Positions 9,905-19,298 of a stretch of DNA of 64,000 nucleotides are shown piece by piece. A model generated the notes under the pieces. The model ran no database searches and was not told the DNA's origin. It saw only the letters and a list, made by a program, of their open reading frames with translations. Location: assembly GCF_022869785.1 (NCBI RefSeq), contig NZ_CP094997.1:2046001-2110000 (forward strand), in the 5' to 3' direction. The stretch's first letter is position 1; every line of letters starts with the position of its first letter. The translations under genes and the position numbers were made by a program. Source of the DNA: Dyadobacter chenwenxiniae (lineage in GTDB: Bacteria > Bacteroidota > Bacteroidia > Cytophagales > Spirosomataceae).

Positions 9905-10659
9905 TCCATTCCTTTTAAATTTATAAGGTTTGTGCGTTTCATCTATCAATGGCGCATCTTGACGAGACGTGAAGAGAATCAGACGATGAACCCCATTGAG
10001 CCGCTTTTCAGCATTTACTCGTCGATATCGATGGGCAAATGCGTTCCGTTGCTCAGGAATGAAGGAATTTAGAGACTTTCGTTGTTCCGTCGCCACACTG
10101 TTTTCACACATCTTGTCCGGTCCCCGCGTAAGCCCTTCATCGCTAAGTAAGACGGATTACGGTCGCTTTTGACGCTTGATTTTAGTACAGTTAGGTATAA
10201 GAGCTAACTTTACTCGATTATCAAACAAAGCGGGTTACCGGATCCTTTGACACGACTTGGAGTACAATGTACATTTATCTCCGAAAAGTCTCCCAAAAAG
10301 AAAGTTTTGAAGGTTTTTAGTTGGAAGAAGCGATTATCCGTTATAAGGGCGCTTGCCCTATCAGTATATTTGCGCTTACTAATATATTTAAATTTATTAT
10401 ATAAGAATTAGGCTTATTCAGCGCGAAGCGATTTTACCAGCTTGGCCATGGCGGCTTTGAAAGATTAGTAAATGACCGTCAGTCAACGTATCAATAATGT
10501 CGAACCAAAACTGTTTTTTTTGATAATACGAGTTTGGTAGCTGTTAATTAATGTTATTTATGTAGAATGCTCTATGGATTTACATGCTAACTGCAAAATC
10601 TGAGTTTCGTTCTTCCGGATTAAGTGATTATAATTAGAACGACGCGTAAAAAGTTATAA
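9905..10659. other. 755-bp stretch without a supported gene
   Basis: No reading frame here shows family character. The only sizeable one (9869-10111, minus strand, 80 codons) overlaps the permease end and looks like a chance frame. The second half is AT-rich with many stops. It may be decayed DNA, but I cannot identify a source. Confidence 0.45.
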
Positions 10660-11760
10660 ATGCCAGATAGAATTCGATACAAGACAAAGATCATGGTCAT
10701 CGGTGCTGGCCAAGCCGGCCTGTCCGCAGCTTATTATTTAAAAAAATTAGGGTTGGAAATTGGACCTGATTTCATAGTACTGGACGCGGCTTCGGCAGCG
10801 GGTGGCGCGTGGCAATATCGTTGGCCGTCGCTTACGCTTAGTACTGTGAACAAGATTCATGATTTACCCGGAATGGCTTTCGAAGAAACGTTCGATAAAG
10901 CTAGCGCGACTGTGCAAGCCAGTATTGCTGTGCCTCATTACTACGAGCTTTACGAGCAAAAATTCGGCATCCGGGTATTTCGTCCGGTGAAAGTAGAAAG
11001 TGTATATCTCCACCACGATCGGTTCTATATTGATTCGTCAAAAACGCTGTTTTCAGCAATGGGGATCATTAACGCCACCGGTACATGGGAAAACCCTTAC
11101 ATTCCTGCCTACCCGGGGGCAGACCTCTTCACAGGCGAACAGTTGCATACAAAAGATTTTAAAACTGCCGACTACTTTAAGGGAAAGCGCGTTGTTGTGG
11201 TTGGCGCGGGTATATCTGCAATCCAATTACTCGACCAGATCTCAAAAGTGACCACTACCATCTGGGTCACCCGCCGCCCGCCCGTTTTTAGAGAAGGTCC
11301 TTTTGACGATGTGGCCGGCCATAAGGCCGTGGCAATGGTGGAAGAAAGGGTGAGAAACGGTCTGCTTCCTTCGTCTGTCGTCTCCGTTACCGGGCTGCCC
11401 CTTTCGCCGGAAGTGGTGGACATGAAACGGAGGGGCGTACTGAACCGCTTCCCAATGTTCAGCGAGATCACCAGCGACGGCGTTAAATGGGAAGACGGCA
11501 GTGAGGAAAAGGCCGATGTCATTCTCTGGAACACCGGGTTCCGAGGGGCACTGGTCCATTTGAAATCCGTTTTACCCAGGGAAGAAACTGGTGGCATTGT
11601 CATGTCTGGCCGGTTGGCAACGATGGTCGCGAAGGAACCCCGCATCCATTTACCCGGATACGGTCCGTCTGCATCCACTATCGGAGCCAATCGTGCAGGG
11701 TTGGTGGCAGCCCGGGAGTTAATGGCGACTTTGGGTTTGGTCGAACGGATATCAAACTAA
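10660..11760 (+). CDS. Flavin-dependent monooxygenase-like NAD(P)-binding oxidoreductase
   Basis: 366 residues with two Rossmann dinucleotide-binding motifs: VIGAGQAGLSAAYYLKKLG near the N-terminus for FAD, and VVVVGAGISAIQLLDQI near residue 180 for NAD(P)H. Between them lies GGAWQYRWPSLTLSTVN, typical of the group that includes flavin-containing monooxygenases and Baeyer-Villiger-like enzymes. The C-terminal ATG-type motif reads VILWNTGFRGAL. The likely role is oxidation of a small molecule in the cytoplasm; the substrate is unknown. It stands 66 bp before the ECF sigma gene in the same direction, but nothing shows that they work together. Confidence 0.8.
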   Translation: MPDRIRYKTKIMVIGAGQAGLSAAYYLKKLGLEIGPDFIVLDAASAAGGAWQYRWPSLTLSTVNKIHDLPGMAFEETFDKASATVQASIAVPHYYELYEQKFGIRVFRPVKVESVYLHHDRFYIDSSKTLFSAMGIINATGTWENPYIPAYPGADLFTGEQLHTKDFKTADYFKGKRVVVVGAGISAIQLLDQISKVTTTIWVTRRPPVFREGPFDDVAGHKAVAMVEERVRNGLLPSSVVSVTGLPLSPEVVDMKRRGVLNRFPMFSEITSDGVKWEDGSEEKADVILWNTGFRGALVHLKSVLPREETGGIVMSGRLATMVAKEPRIHLPGYGPSASTIGANRAGLVAARELMATLGLVERISN

Positions 11761-11826
11761 TTTATAAGCAGCTACTTATAGAAAATAAAAAGTGTAAGCC
11801 GCTAAGCCGGCAACAAGGAACAACAC

Positions 11827-12408
11827 ATGTCGACATATTCAAACTTAACCGATTTGCAATTGATCGATCTTTTAAAAAAAGACGATAGCAATGCTTTTTC
11901 TGAAATTTATAGTCGATATGCAGCTTTGTTGGTGGGTTTTGCGAGCTCCAAATTATTTGATTTCGAGGATAGCAGGGATATTATTCACGACGTTTTTGTA
12001 AAGCTCTGGCAGGAAAGAAAAGACTTGAAAGTTGACCGCGATTTAAAAGCATATCTGTTCAAACTCACCCGCTATCGCATCGTTGATAAAATTCGGAAGA
12101 ACATTACACGCGAGGAGTACGCAGCAATGGTAAATTCGCTGGCCGTCGACTATGGAATTACGATTGAGCAGGAAATTGCGGCAAAGGAAATAACCCACAT
12201 TATCGAAACATCGCTGAATAAGTTATCTCCGCGTGTGAAGGAAGTTTATTTGTTGAGCCGGGAAGAAAATTTAAGCATTACAGAAATTGCCGACAAATTG
12301 CAGATTTCCGAACAGACGGTGAAAAACCAGCTTTCTACTGCATTAAAACATCTACGGGCTTCATTGGCAGGAGCAACTGCTGTCGCATTCATGTTCTGGC
12401 TTTCCTGA
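11827..12408 (+). CDS. ECF-type RNA polymerase sigma-70 factor (FecI-like)
   Basis: 193 residues. Region 2 is visible at about residues 15-85 (FEDSRDIIHDVFVKLWQERK, YLFKLTRYRIVDKIRK) and region 4 at about 130-180 (LSPRVKEVYLLSREENLSIT followed by a helix-turn-helix ending EQTVKNQLSTALKHLR). The hydrophobic tail AVAFMFWLS is common in Bacteroidota sigma factors paired with FecR. It is followed by a FecR-type anti-sigma gene and a TonB-dependent receptor gene, the classical cell-surface signalling set in which ligand binding by the receptor releases the sigma factor. Confidence 0.93.
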   Translation: MSTYSNLTDLQLIDLLKKDDSNAFSEIYSRYAALLVGFASSKLFDFEDSRDIIHDVFVKLWQERKDLKVDRDLKAYLFKLTRYRIVDKIRKNITREEYAAMVNSLAVDYGITIEQEIAAKEITHIIETSLNKLSPRVKEVYLLSREENLSITEIADKLQISEQTVKNQLSTALKHLRASLAGATAVAFMFWLS

Positions 12409-12544
12409 ATCCGGCATCACATGTTCCCCATTTAAGTGTGTTACGGGTTCTAGGCGATTGCCGTTATTATGCTTGCCTAAAAAAAATCATTTTCCCAATA
12501 GTACTAAATGGCACATCATACGGCTACTGCGAAATGGATAGCAA

Positions 12545-13537
12545 ATGAGTCGTCAGCAAATAGTCGCCTTACTGGATCGTTACTTAAAGGGCGAGACCAC
12601 ACAGAAAGAAAACCAGCTGGTGGAGCGCTGGCTCGAAGAGCATGGTAACCCCAATCAAGAATGGGATAATCTGGACCAATCAGGTAAGGATCAGTGGCTT
12701 TCCAGCGTGTTTAGTGACATTAACAACACCATTCGCCAGGCAGAGGTTAAAGTTGTGCCGCTGCCGCAAAGAAAGCGTTGGTGGTGGCAAAGTGTTGCAG
12801 CTGCAGCAGCGGTATTGTTGATCGCTTGTACTTTGTACCTGGAATGGCCGTTACTGCAAAGCCTCTTAAATCCTGTGCAGCTCACAGCACTCCAAGCCCC
12901 CATTAACCAAAAAAAGGCAATCACGCTTGCTGACGGTAGTCGGGTATGGATCAATGCCGGATCCGAGTTGAAATATCCTGAAACATTCAATGGCCAAACA
13001 AGGGAGGTTTACCTCTCCGGTGAAGCGTATTTTGATATTCACCATGACACTGCCAAACCTTTTATTATTCATACCGGGAACGTGATAACAAAGGTGTTGG
13101 GCACTGCATTTAATATTAAAGAGGACAAAAGCAAACATACCATCCAGGTTACAGTGACCCGTGGTAAGGTGAGCGTTGCCAACGGTGGTGAATTACTGGG
13201 TGTGCTTCGTCCTAACCAGCAGATCAGTTTCAACACCTTAAAAGAGGAAGCTTTACAGGCAACTGTTAATGCCGCAGCGGTCATTGCGTGGCAGCAAAGT
13301 GACCTGCATTTTGAAGATGTGAGTTTTGGTGATGCAATCGCGCAATTGCGACAGCACTTCGATGTGAAGATCAGTTTCAGTAATACAAAATTGAAGGACT
13401 GCCGTTTTACCGGCACTTCCATCAATGGTGAAGAATTGGAGAAAATACTAAAAGTAATGTGCGCTTTCAACAATGCCACTTATCGGGTCGAGCCTGACGG
13501 CAGCATCATCATAGATGGGCCAGGTTGTAACAACTAA
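12545..13537 (+). CDS. FecR-family anti-sigma factor
   Basis: 330 residues: a cytoplasmic N-terminal part (about 1-80), one transmembrane helix (SVAAAAAVLLIACTLYLEW, about 83-103), a FecR domain with the hallmark ITLADGSRVWINAGSELKYP and VYLSGEAYFDI, and a C-terminal DUF4974 domain (LHFEDVSFGDAIAQLRQHF). FecR proteins hold the ECF sigma factor at the inner membrane and receive the signal from the N-terminal extension of a TonB-dependent receptor. The sigma gene lies 136 bp upstream and the receptor gene about 60 bp downstream. Confidence 0.95.
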   Translation: MSRQQIVALLDRYLKGETTQKENQLVERWLEEHGNPNQEWDNLDQSGKDQWLSSVFSDINNTIRQAEVKVVPLPQRKRWWWQSVAAAAAVLLIACTLYLEWPLLQSLLNPVQLTALQAPINQKKAITLADGSRVWINAGSELKYPETFNGQTREVYLSGEAYFDIHHDTAKPFIIHTGNVITKVLGTAFNIKEDKSKHTIQVTVTRGKVSVANGGELLGVLRPNQQISFNTLKEEALQATVNAAAVIAWQQSDLHFEDVSFGDAIAQLRQHFDVKISFSNTKLKDCRFTGTSINGEELEKILKVMCAFNNATYRVEPDGSIIIDGPGCNN

Positions 13538-13599
13538 GAAGCCTACATACTCGCATCAGCGATGCGATAGAATCAAACAAGCCATCTATTTTGTATCTA

Positions 13600-16217
13600 A
13601 TGCGTATAAGCGTTATCGTTACCTTCATTATATTAACCACATTCCAGTTACTATTTGCAATCGGCACCAGGGGGCAAGATATGCACTTGGAATTGGTTAC
13701 TATCGGCCTGCGGAATGAAAGCCTCGCTAATGGCCTCAAAAAAATCGAGCAGCAAACCTCGCTTCGCTTTTATTACCGTAAAGCGGAAATTAAATCATTC
13801 ACGAACCTTACCGTGCCGGTAGCGACAAAAACTATTGAACAAACCTTGCGGGAGCTACTGCAAAACACTTTTCTTTCATTCCGGCAGGTCGAGGGGAATA
13901 TACTGATCGAACGTAAAATTGCGCCAGCCGATTATGAGATCAAAGGCCGGGTGGTGGACATCAATCATAAATCAATAGCGTTTGCGAACGTAATGATAAA
14001 GCAGCTTGCTACTAATCAATTGATCCAGGTTGCACAAACCGATACCGGAGGATATTTCAGGCTCACGGCAACAGAGCAAGGTGACTATTTGATCAGGATT
14101 TCGGAAGTAAGCAAAGATACTTTGTCCCTTGCCCTTACATTAAGAGACATAAGGACGGTTCAATTACCGGATATCATACTAATCGAATCAACAAGACAAC
14201 TCAAACAAATCACTATAACCAGCAGACGCCCTGTTCTTGAACGAAAGGCTGATCGATGGATATTCAACCTGAACAACACCATCATGGCAAACGGTTCTTC
14301 CCTCTTTGAGGCTTTGCAGGTGGCGCCGTTTTTAAAGGTATCCGACAATGGCGTTTCAATGGTGGGCAAGGGCGGGATGGGTGTTATGGTCAATGAGAAA
14401 ATAATTTATTTAAGCGGAACCGACCTGACTAACTATCTAAAAGCACTCAGATCTGAAAGTGTAGAAAAAATTGAGATCATTACCAATCCGCCGGCGAAAT
14501 ATGAGGCCCAGGGAAATGCCGGCCTGATTAACATTGTTTTGAAGAAAAACGAATCTTTGGGTTGGCGCGGGTCAATAAGTTCGTCGTTTTTACGGCGAAC
14601 ATATAGCTCCTATAATAACAATCTGGCACTTTTCTACCGATCGGAAAAAATTAGCAGTTCTTTTACTGTTAATCAAGCTATCGCAGTATTATTAAGGAGT
14701 TGAACGATATAGTCGAGAGACCGAACCCAATCCTTGGCCGCGGCCAGCGTGTAACAACGACACCAGGTGTACAGGCTGGTTTGAGTATTGATTACAAATT
14801 GAATAGATATAATAATATCGGGCTTATTTACAATGCATCAGACAGTAAGTCGCTCACTACCTTGAATAATAAGAGCAGCTATCATACAGGCGATAATCTT
14901 GACTCGATTTTGAATACAACGGCCAACATTTCAAGGCCATTGTTCACGCAGACCTTGAATGCATACCACGATCTGAAGATTGATACAACCGGTAAAAAAT
15001 TAAGCAGTTCTGTCAGCTTTTTTACAAACAAACCGAGCATACGAAACGATTTCGTTTCTGAATCCGAAAATACCTCTGCCCCAGTTCGAAATAATAGCGT
15101 TTCAAGATATGACATCTGGTCAATTCAATCAGACCTGACATTGCCTTATAAGTGGGTGATAATAGAGACAGGGATTAAATTTGCCAATTTTAATAACGGC
15201 GCGGATGTGGCATATTATAATTACGTCCATGATGAATTCTTGCTGGATAAGACGCGCAGTAACGAATTCAACTATACCGAAAATAACCTGGCCTCTTATG
15301 TCAGCATGGAGTCTGAACTGTCAAAAAAATGGACAGCCAAAGTAGGATTACGCTATGAATATACGACAATGGATGGCTATTCGCCGACTTTGGAACAGCG
15401 TAGTAAGCGCAGTTATGGCGCTTTGTTTCCCACAGCCTATCTCCTTTACAAAGCAAGCGGGAGTGATGTTATTTCTTTTAATTATTCGAGGAGGATCAAT
15501 CGTCCGGGCCTGAATTTCTTAAACCCTTTTGCATTCTATTCAAATATTTACAGTTATTCCGTGGGAAATCCGCTTCTCCTTCCTTCATATAGTAACAACT
15601 GGGAAATCAGCTATTTGTATAAAGGTTGGTTTTCTTTTACCGCATTTACACAACATAGCAGTGATATATTTTCATCAATCACCACGGTTAATGGACCGTC
15701 GGTAGTTTCGAGGATAGAAAATTATTTAGCTCAGGACAACCTGGGCGCCTACGTATCGTTTAACCGGGCACTATTCAAATGGTGGGACAATAGCACCTCA
15801 GCCTCTTTTTTCTTTACATCCTCAAACTCTAAAATAGAAGACATTCCTACCCAAAATGGCACTTCCACGTCACTTAGCGTCAACAATAGTTTCAAGGCAA
15901 CTCCCAAGTTGAGTTTTTATCTCAATTACAGCCAAAATCTTCCCTCAACCGGCGGAAATGTTTACACATACAGTCAAAGCAATCTAACAATCGGCACCAG
16001 ATTGAAGTTACTCAATAGCAATTTGATACTTAGCTCATCCTTTTTTATTGGCAGTGTATCCAAATATGATATACGTTTCATCGATTTTGTACAGAGCGTA
16101 AAAACGGACTACGATTATAAAACCTTCAACCTTGGCCTTACCTATTTGTTCGGAAGATCAAAGGTTTCGGGAAATAACAGGAACGTACTTTTTGATGAGA
16201 AAAGAAGAGCTCAATAG
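13600..16217 (+). pseudogene. TonB-dependent outer-membrane protein with STN domain, frameshifted
   Basis: Frame one (13600-14702) encodes a signal peptide, an STN signalling domain (about residues 35-105, SLANGLKKIEQQTSLRFYYR), a carboxypeptidase-regulatory-like domain (YEIKGRVVDINHKSIAFANV) and a plug (VEKIEIITNPPAKYEAQGNAGLINIVLKK). Frame two (about 14679-16217) encodes the beta-barrel of the outer-membrane beta-barrel family. The joined protein would read NQA-YRSIIKEL across 14671-14700, so one base is missing next to the GC at 14677-14678. Both halves are otherwise intact and of normal total length (~870 residues). It is the expected third member of the sigma/FecR set. A sequencing error or a recent mutation are both possible. 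Confidence 0.85.
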
Positions 16218-16634
16218 AAGTTTGGAGTCACGATGTCGTTTAGGCAATATCATAGGGAAATTGGATGCTTGTCAATCCGGCTTGATAGATGCTGTACCAT
16301 GGATCACAGTATTCCAGAATATCCCCTGGCTGACAATCCAGGGCTTGCAGAGCGCTTAGAGCGTTGAGACGTTTGGTTTTAGCTTTTCCGGTTTTTAGAA
16401 TATTACCTTCGCACGGGTAATGTCGGGTGCACGGAGAAAGGAAGTGTAGAATCTGAGCAATTCTTTTTGTCGGGAACATCGTTGGCTTGATAAGCTAGCC
16501 CAGTCAAACTGGTTTACGTAGGGCAGGTTACTGAAAAGGTTACTAGATGAAATGATCGACGGTGCCGTATTTTGATGCTATCCTTCCTTCTCAGTCTCGT
16601 CCGCAGCCAACGACACTGAATCAGTTGGTACATC
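16218..16634. other. Intergenic stretch before the katG remnant, no supported gene
   Basis: About 415 bp after the TonB receptor. Small frames on either strand (for example 16240-16479 minus) show no family signature. Part of it may be strongly decayed katG sequence, since the clear katG match begins directly after it, but I could not align it by eye. Confidence 0.4.
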
Positions 16635-16856
16635 GAACCTGTGGCAGACGGTTTCCGTAACTATCGCCAAACCGGCTTGTCGATATCCACAGAAAAATTG
16701 TGGATCGACAAGTCACAATTGCTTAAACTTACCGCACCGGAGCTGATCGTTTTGGTTAGGGGAAGACGTGCGCTGAGCGCGAACTTCGATGGCTCTAAAT
16801 ACGGTGTGTTCACTTCAAGCGCAGGTCAGCTTATCAACGATTTCTTACTCAATCTG
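16635..16856 (+). pseudogene. katG: Catalase-peroxidase (KatG) C-terminal remnant
   Basis: The frame from 16635 reads EPVADGFRNY, then DKSQLLKLTAPELIVLVRG, ALSANFDGSKYGVFTSSAG and QLINDFLLNL. This matches in order the C-terminal domain of catalase-peroxidases (typically ADGFRNY, DKAQLLTLTAPEMTVLVGG, NANFDGSKHGVFT, NDFFVNLLDM). Everything before it (both the active domain and most of the second domain) and the last ~65 residues are missing, so the fragment is non-functional. It stops at the 3' end of the convergent sigma gene. Substitutions at conserved positions show that it has drifted for some time. Confidence 0.75.
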
Positions 16857-16875
16857 CCGCGCGGCGCCCATTTCT

Positions 16876-18303
16876 TCATTCGGAGACGGTAATTTCTACG
16901 ACACCATTTTTCCCATCTTCCCCATATTTTTTCAGCCCTTCCACTGCATTGAGCTGGTTAAGATTGTATTTCTTGTTCGAAAGTTTAATGGCCTCGTTCA
17001 TTTTCAATGGGATGCCATTGATCACGAGATGGTTGACATCTTCGAGGAATGAAAAACGCCCGCTTCCTACGAATCTGTTCGTATTGAAATCCACTTTTAC
17101 ATTGTCACCCAGGAAATAAAGTTTTCTGGTTTCTGACCAAAGTAATTTCTGCGCGTAAAACGTACCCTGGGACAATCTCACTTCTAGCTTTTCGGTTGCG
17201 CGGCCATTTTCCGCAATTGCATTTGAATTGGAAACTGTTTGTACTTCGATACTCCGGTTTTTTAACTGAACAGGTAGTTCTTTTGCCAGATCTATGGAGT
17301 TGAAACTCAGACTTGCAATCACTACTCCACTTAAAGTGCTTAAATTTTTCATTGGGTCTCCATTTTTAGTTTTTTCAACTATGATGAGATTTTCAGGAAT
17401 GGTGGCAGTAATTGAATCGGAAAATAAATGTTCCGTTAGTTGTTCTTTATTTGAATTGAAATCTGAGACACGTTCTGAGCTTTGAGCTACTATTTGCAAT
17501 TTATCCTGTTGATGGCCATTTTCTTTCTCCTTGTAAATCATATGTGAAAATCCACCCAAGCCGATTGCGATAGAGGCAGCCCAAAGTCCAGCTTTGAAAA
17601 AGAACCTTGATGTAAGTCCTGTTGAGACATATTTTGGAATCGTCATACATTCTGTCTTGGAGATATTTAATGATAATAATCTTTTAGGTTGAACTTGAAG
17701 ATCTTTTAATCTACCAAAAATAAAACCATCAATACCCCAACTCTGGTAAGGCAAAATAAATAACGGAAATGATTTCTTCCCTCTTTTATTGTCCCTGATT
17801 CTTTCATTAAGAAGTTCCCTGATCTTTTTTCGTGCCCGCGCCAAATGAGACTTAGAAGTTCCTTCGCTAATTCCAAGCTGTGCCGCAATTTGGGCGTGCG
17901 TAAAGTTGTCGATCACATATAGATTAAATACGAGCTTATGATGTTCCGGCAAATTGCTTATCACTTCCAAAAGCTCAATTTCCGAAAATGAAAAACGACC
18001 CGGGTTTTCATCCTGATTGGCATCAAGCTCACATGGATATTCTGTGCCTATTCTAATTTTTTCCCGCTCTTTTTGCTGCCGAAGGTATTGCAGCGCCACG
18101 TTGACAACAATGCGCCTTAGCCAAGCTTCAAAAGGTCCCCGGTTCTTAAAGCTCGTCACTTTGCCGATTGCAACAACAAATGCATCATGCGCCAGATCCT
18201 CAGCTGTCTGCCTGTCGTGGGTATACCGCCAGCAAACCGCGATCATTTTTCCAATGTTCTGCCGATACGCGTCTTCCCAAAAATGTTTTGAAATATTATC
18301 CAT
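16876..18303 (-). CDS. ECF sigma factor fused to membrane segment and TonB-plug-like tail
   Basis: 475 residues, more than twice the usual ECF length. Residues 1-175 are a normal ECF sigma factor: region 2 with DRQTAEDLAHDAFVVAIGKV and AWLRRIVVNVALQYLRQ, region 4 with LPEHHKLVFNLYVIDNFTHA and ISEGTSKSHLARARKKI. A linker leads to one predicted transmembrane helix (FFFKAGLWAASIAIGLGGF, about 232-252). The remaining ~220 residues would be periplasmic and end in LNQLNAVEGLKKYGEDGKNG-VVEITV, which resembles the end of TonB-receptor plug domains (normally VEVLKDASATAIYGSRGANGV). The frame is open throughout with no sign of a lost stop. A membrane-tethered sigma factor with its own sensor domain is one reading. 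Confidence 0.75.
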   Translation of the reverse strand: MDNISKHFWEDAYRQNIGKMIAVCWRYTHDRQTAEDLAHDAFVVAIGKVTSFKNRGPFEAWLRRIVVNVALQYLRQQKEREKIRIGTEYPCELDANQDENPGRFSFSEIELLEVISNLPEHHKLVFNLYVIDNFTHAQIAAQLGISEGTSKSHLARARKKIRELLNERIRDNKRGKKSFPLFILPYQSWGIDGFIFGRLKDLQVQPKRLLSLNISKTECMTIPKYVSTGLTSRFFFKAGLWAASIAIGLGGFSHMIYKEKENGHQQDKLQIVAQSSERVSDFNSNKEQLTEHLFSDSITATIPENLIIVEKTKNGDPMKNLSTLSGVVIASLSFNSIDLAKELPVQLKNRSIEVQTVSNSNAIAENGRATEKLEVRLSQGTFYAQKLLWSETRKLYFLGDNVKVDFNTNRFVGSGRFSFLEDVNHLVINGIPLKMNEAIKLSNKKYNLNQLNAVEGLKKYGEDGKNGVVEITVSE

Positions 18304-18653
18304 AACTGAGTAAATACCTCACATGATGCAGTTTTTTCGAAAGGTTGCAGTAGATCTTTGGAAAAATTAATCTTGTACGGTGTAATTTATAAACCAATTC
18401 CATTCAATGAAAATCATTATTGCCGGTGCAAAGTGAGTTAAGAAAAAAGTTTATTTCTTAAACCAGTTTAAGAAGCCGGGGCGCTCTGTTTTGGACCTTT
18501 GTGTAACAAACATCTATCGTTATGAACAAAGTAATCATACACCGTCTCGACGTGTGTCAATATGCAACTTCCGGTGCTAATAAAACCTAATAGCCGGAGA
18601 TTAGCTGCCAGGGACCGCCACTATAATTTAAGCCTCGATAAAGATAACCGTTA
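18304..18653. other. 350-bp intergenic stretch upstream of the sigma fusion, no gene seen
   Basis: Between the start of the sigma fusion and the 3' end of the response regulator. Only very short frames are present. It should contain the sigma-fusion promoter, but no convincing TAnnTTTG motif was picked out. Confidence 0.45.
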
Positions 18654-19295
18654 TCAGAAATGGTCAAGCGCAAAGCGTAGCAAGCTGTTCTTACCAGTTA
18701 TATTCAACTTTTTCGAAATATTCATCCGGTGATTGAAAACAGTTTTTTCACTGATAAAAAGCTCATCTGCGATTTCTCTGCTCGATTTGTAGGCGGCGAT
18801 CATTCTGATAATCTGATTTTCTGCCGGGGTTAAAAGGCCTAGCAGATCAGGTTCATTTTCCTGTTTTGTTTTAAAGGCATTCCGCTTTAATAGGTAAGAC
18901 GAAATCTCGGGGCTCAGGTAAGAGTTTCCATCCATGACTTTGTAAATCGCATGGACAATGTCTGAAACTGCGTTCTCTTTCAACACGTATCCCATCACGC
19001 CTATTTCCAACGACTTCATAAAAGGCGCTTTTTCCTTGTGCATCGTCAGGATGATTACTGGGAGGTCGGGTTTGATTTGTAACAACTGCTCGGCCGCTTC
19101 CAGACCTGACATAACCGGCATATTGATGTCCAGCACAACGACATCCAGATTAGAATACGCTTGAAATTGCTGCAAAGCCTCTTTTCCGTTCCGCGCACTG
19201 GTTACTACTTTCAGGCCTTCGTCTGTTTCAATGACTTCTTTTAGGCCTGTCAAAAAAATGGGGTGATCGTCGGCGATAAGGATTTTTAGCTGCAT
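18654..19295 (-). CDS. NarL/LuxR-type DNA-binding response regulator
   Basis: 213 residues. The receiver domain (1-120) starts KILIADDHPIFLTGLKEVIE, with the acidic pocket DD and the phospho-acceptor Asp in VVVLDINMPVMSG. The C-terminal LuxR helix-turn-helix (about 150-210) reads LLTPAENQIIRMIAAYKSSR and ISEKTVFNHRMNISKKL. It starts three bases downstream of the histidine kinase stop, so the two are a two-component pair translated together. Target genes are unknown. Confidence 0.95.
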   Translation of the reverse strand: MQLKILIADDHPIFLTGLKEVIETDEGLKVVTSARNGKEALQQFQAYSNLDVVVLDINMPVMSGLEAAEQLLQIKPDLPVIILTMHKEKAPFMKSLEIGVMGYVLKENAVSDIVHAIYKVMDGNSYLSPEISSYLLKRNAFKTKQENEPDLLGLLTPAENQIIRMIAAYKSSREIADELFISEKTVFNHRMNISKKLNITGKNSLLRFALDHF

Positions 19296-19298
19296 AAA

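Noticed and set aside
9869..10111. 80-codon minus-strand frame after the ABC permease
   Set aside because: Overlaps the permease end, has no recognisable motif and no neighbour to support it.
14670..14700. Programmed ribosomal frameshift in the TonB receptor
   Set aside because: No slippery heptamer or stimulatory structure is seen; a lost base is simpler.
18409..18440. Short frame MKIIIAGAK resembling the start of a sugar-nucleotide enzyme
   Set aside because: Only nine codons before a stop; too short to support a remnant.
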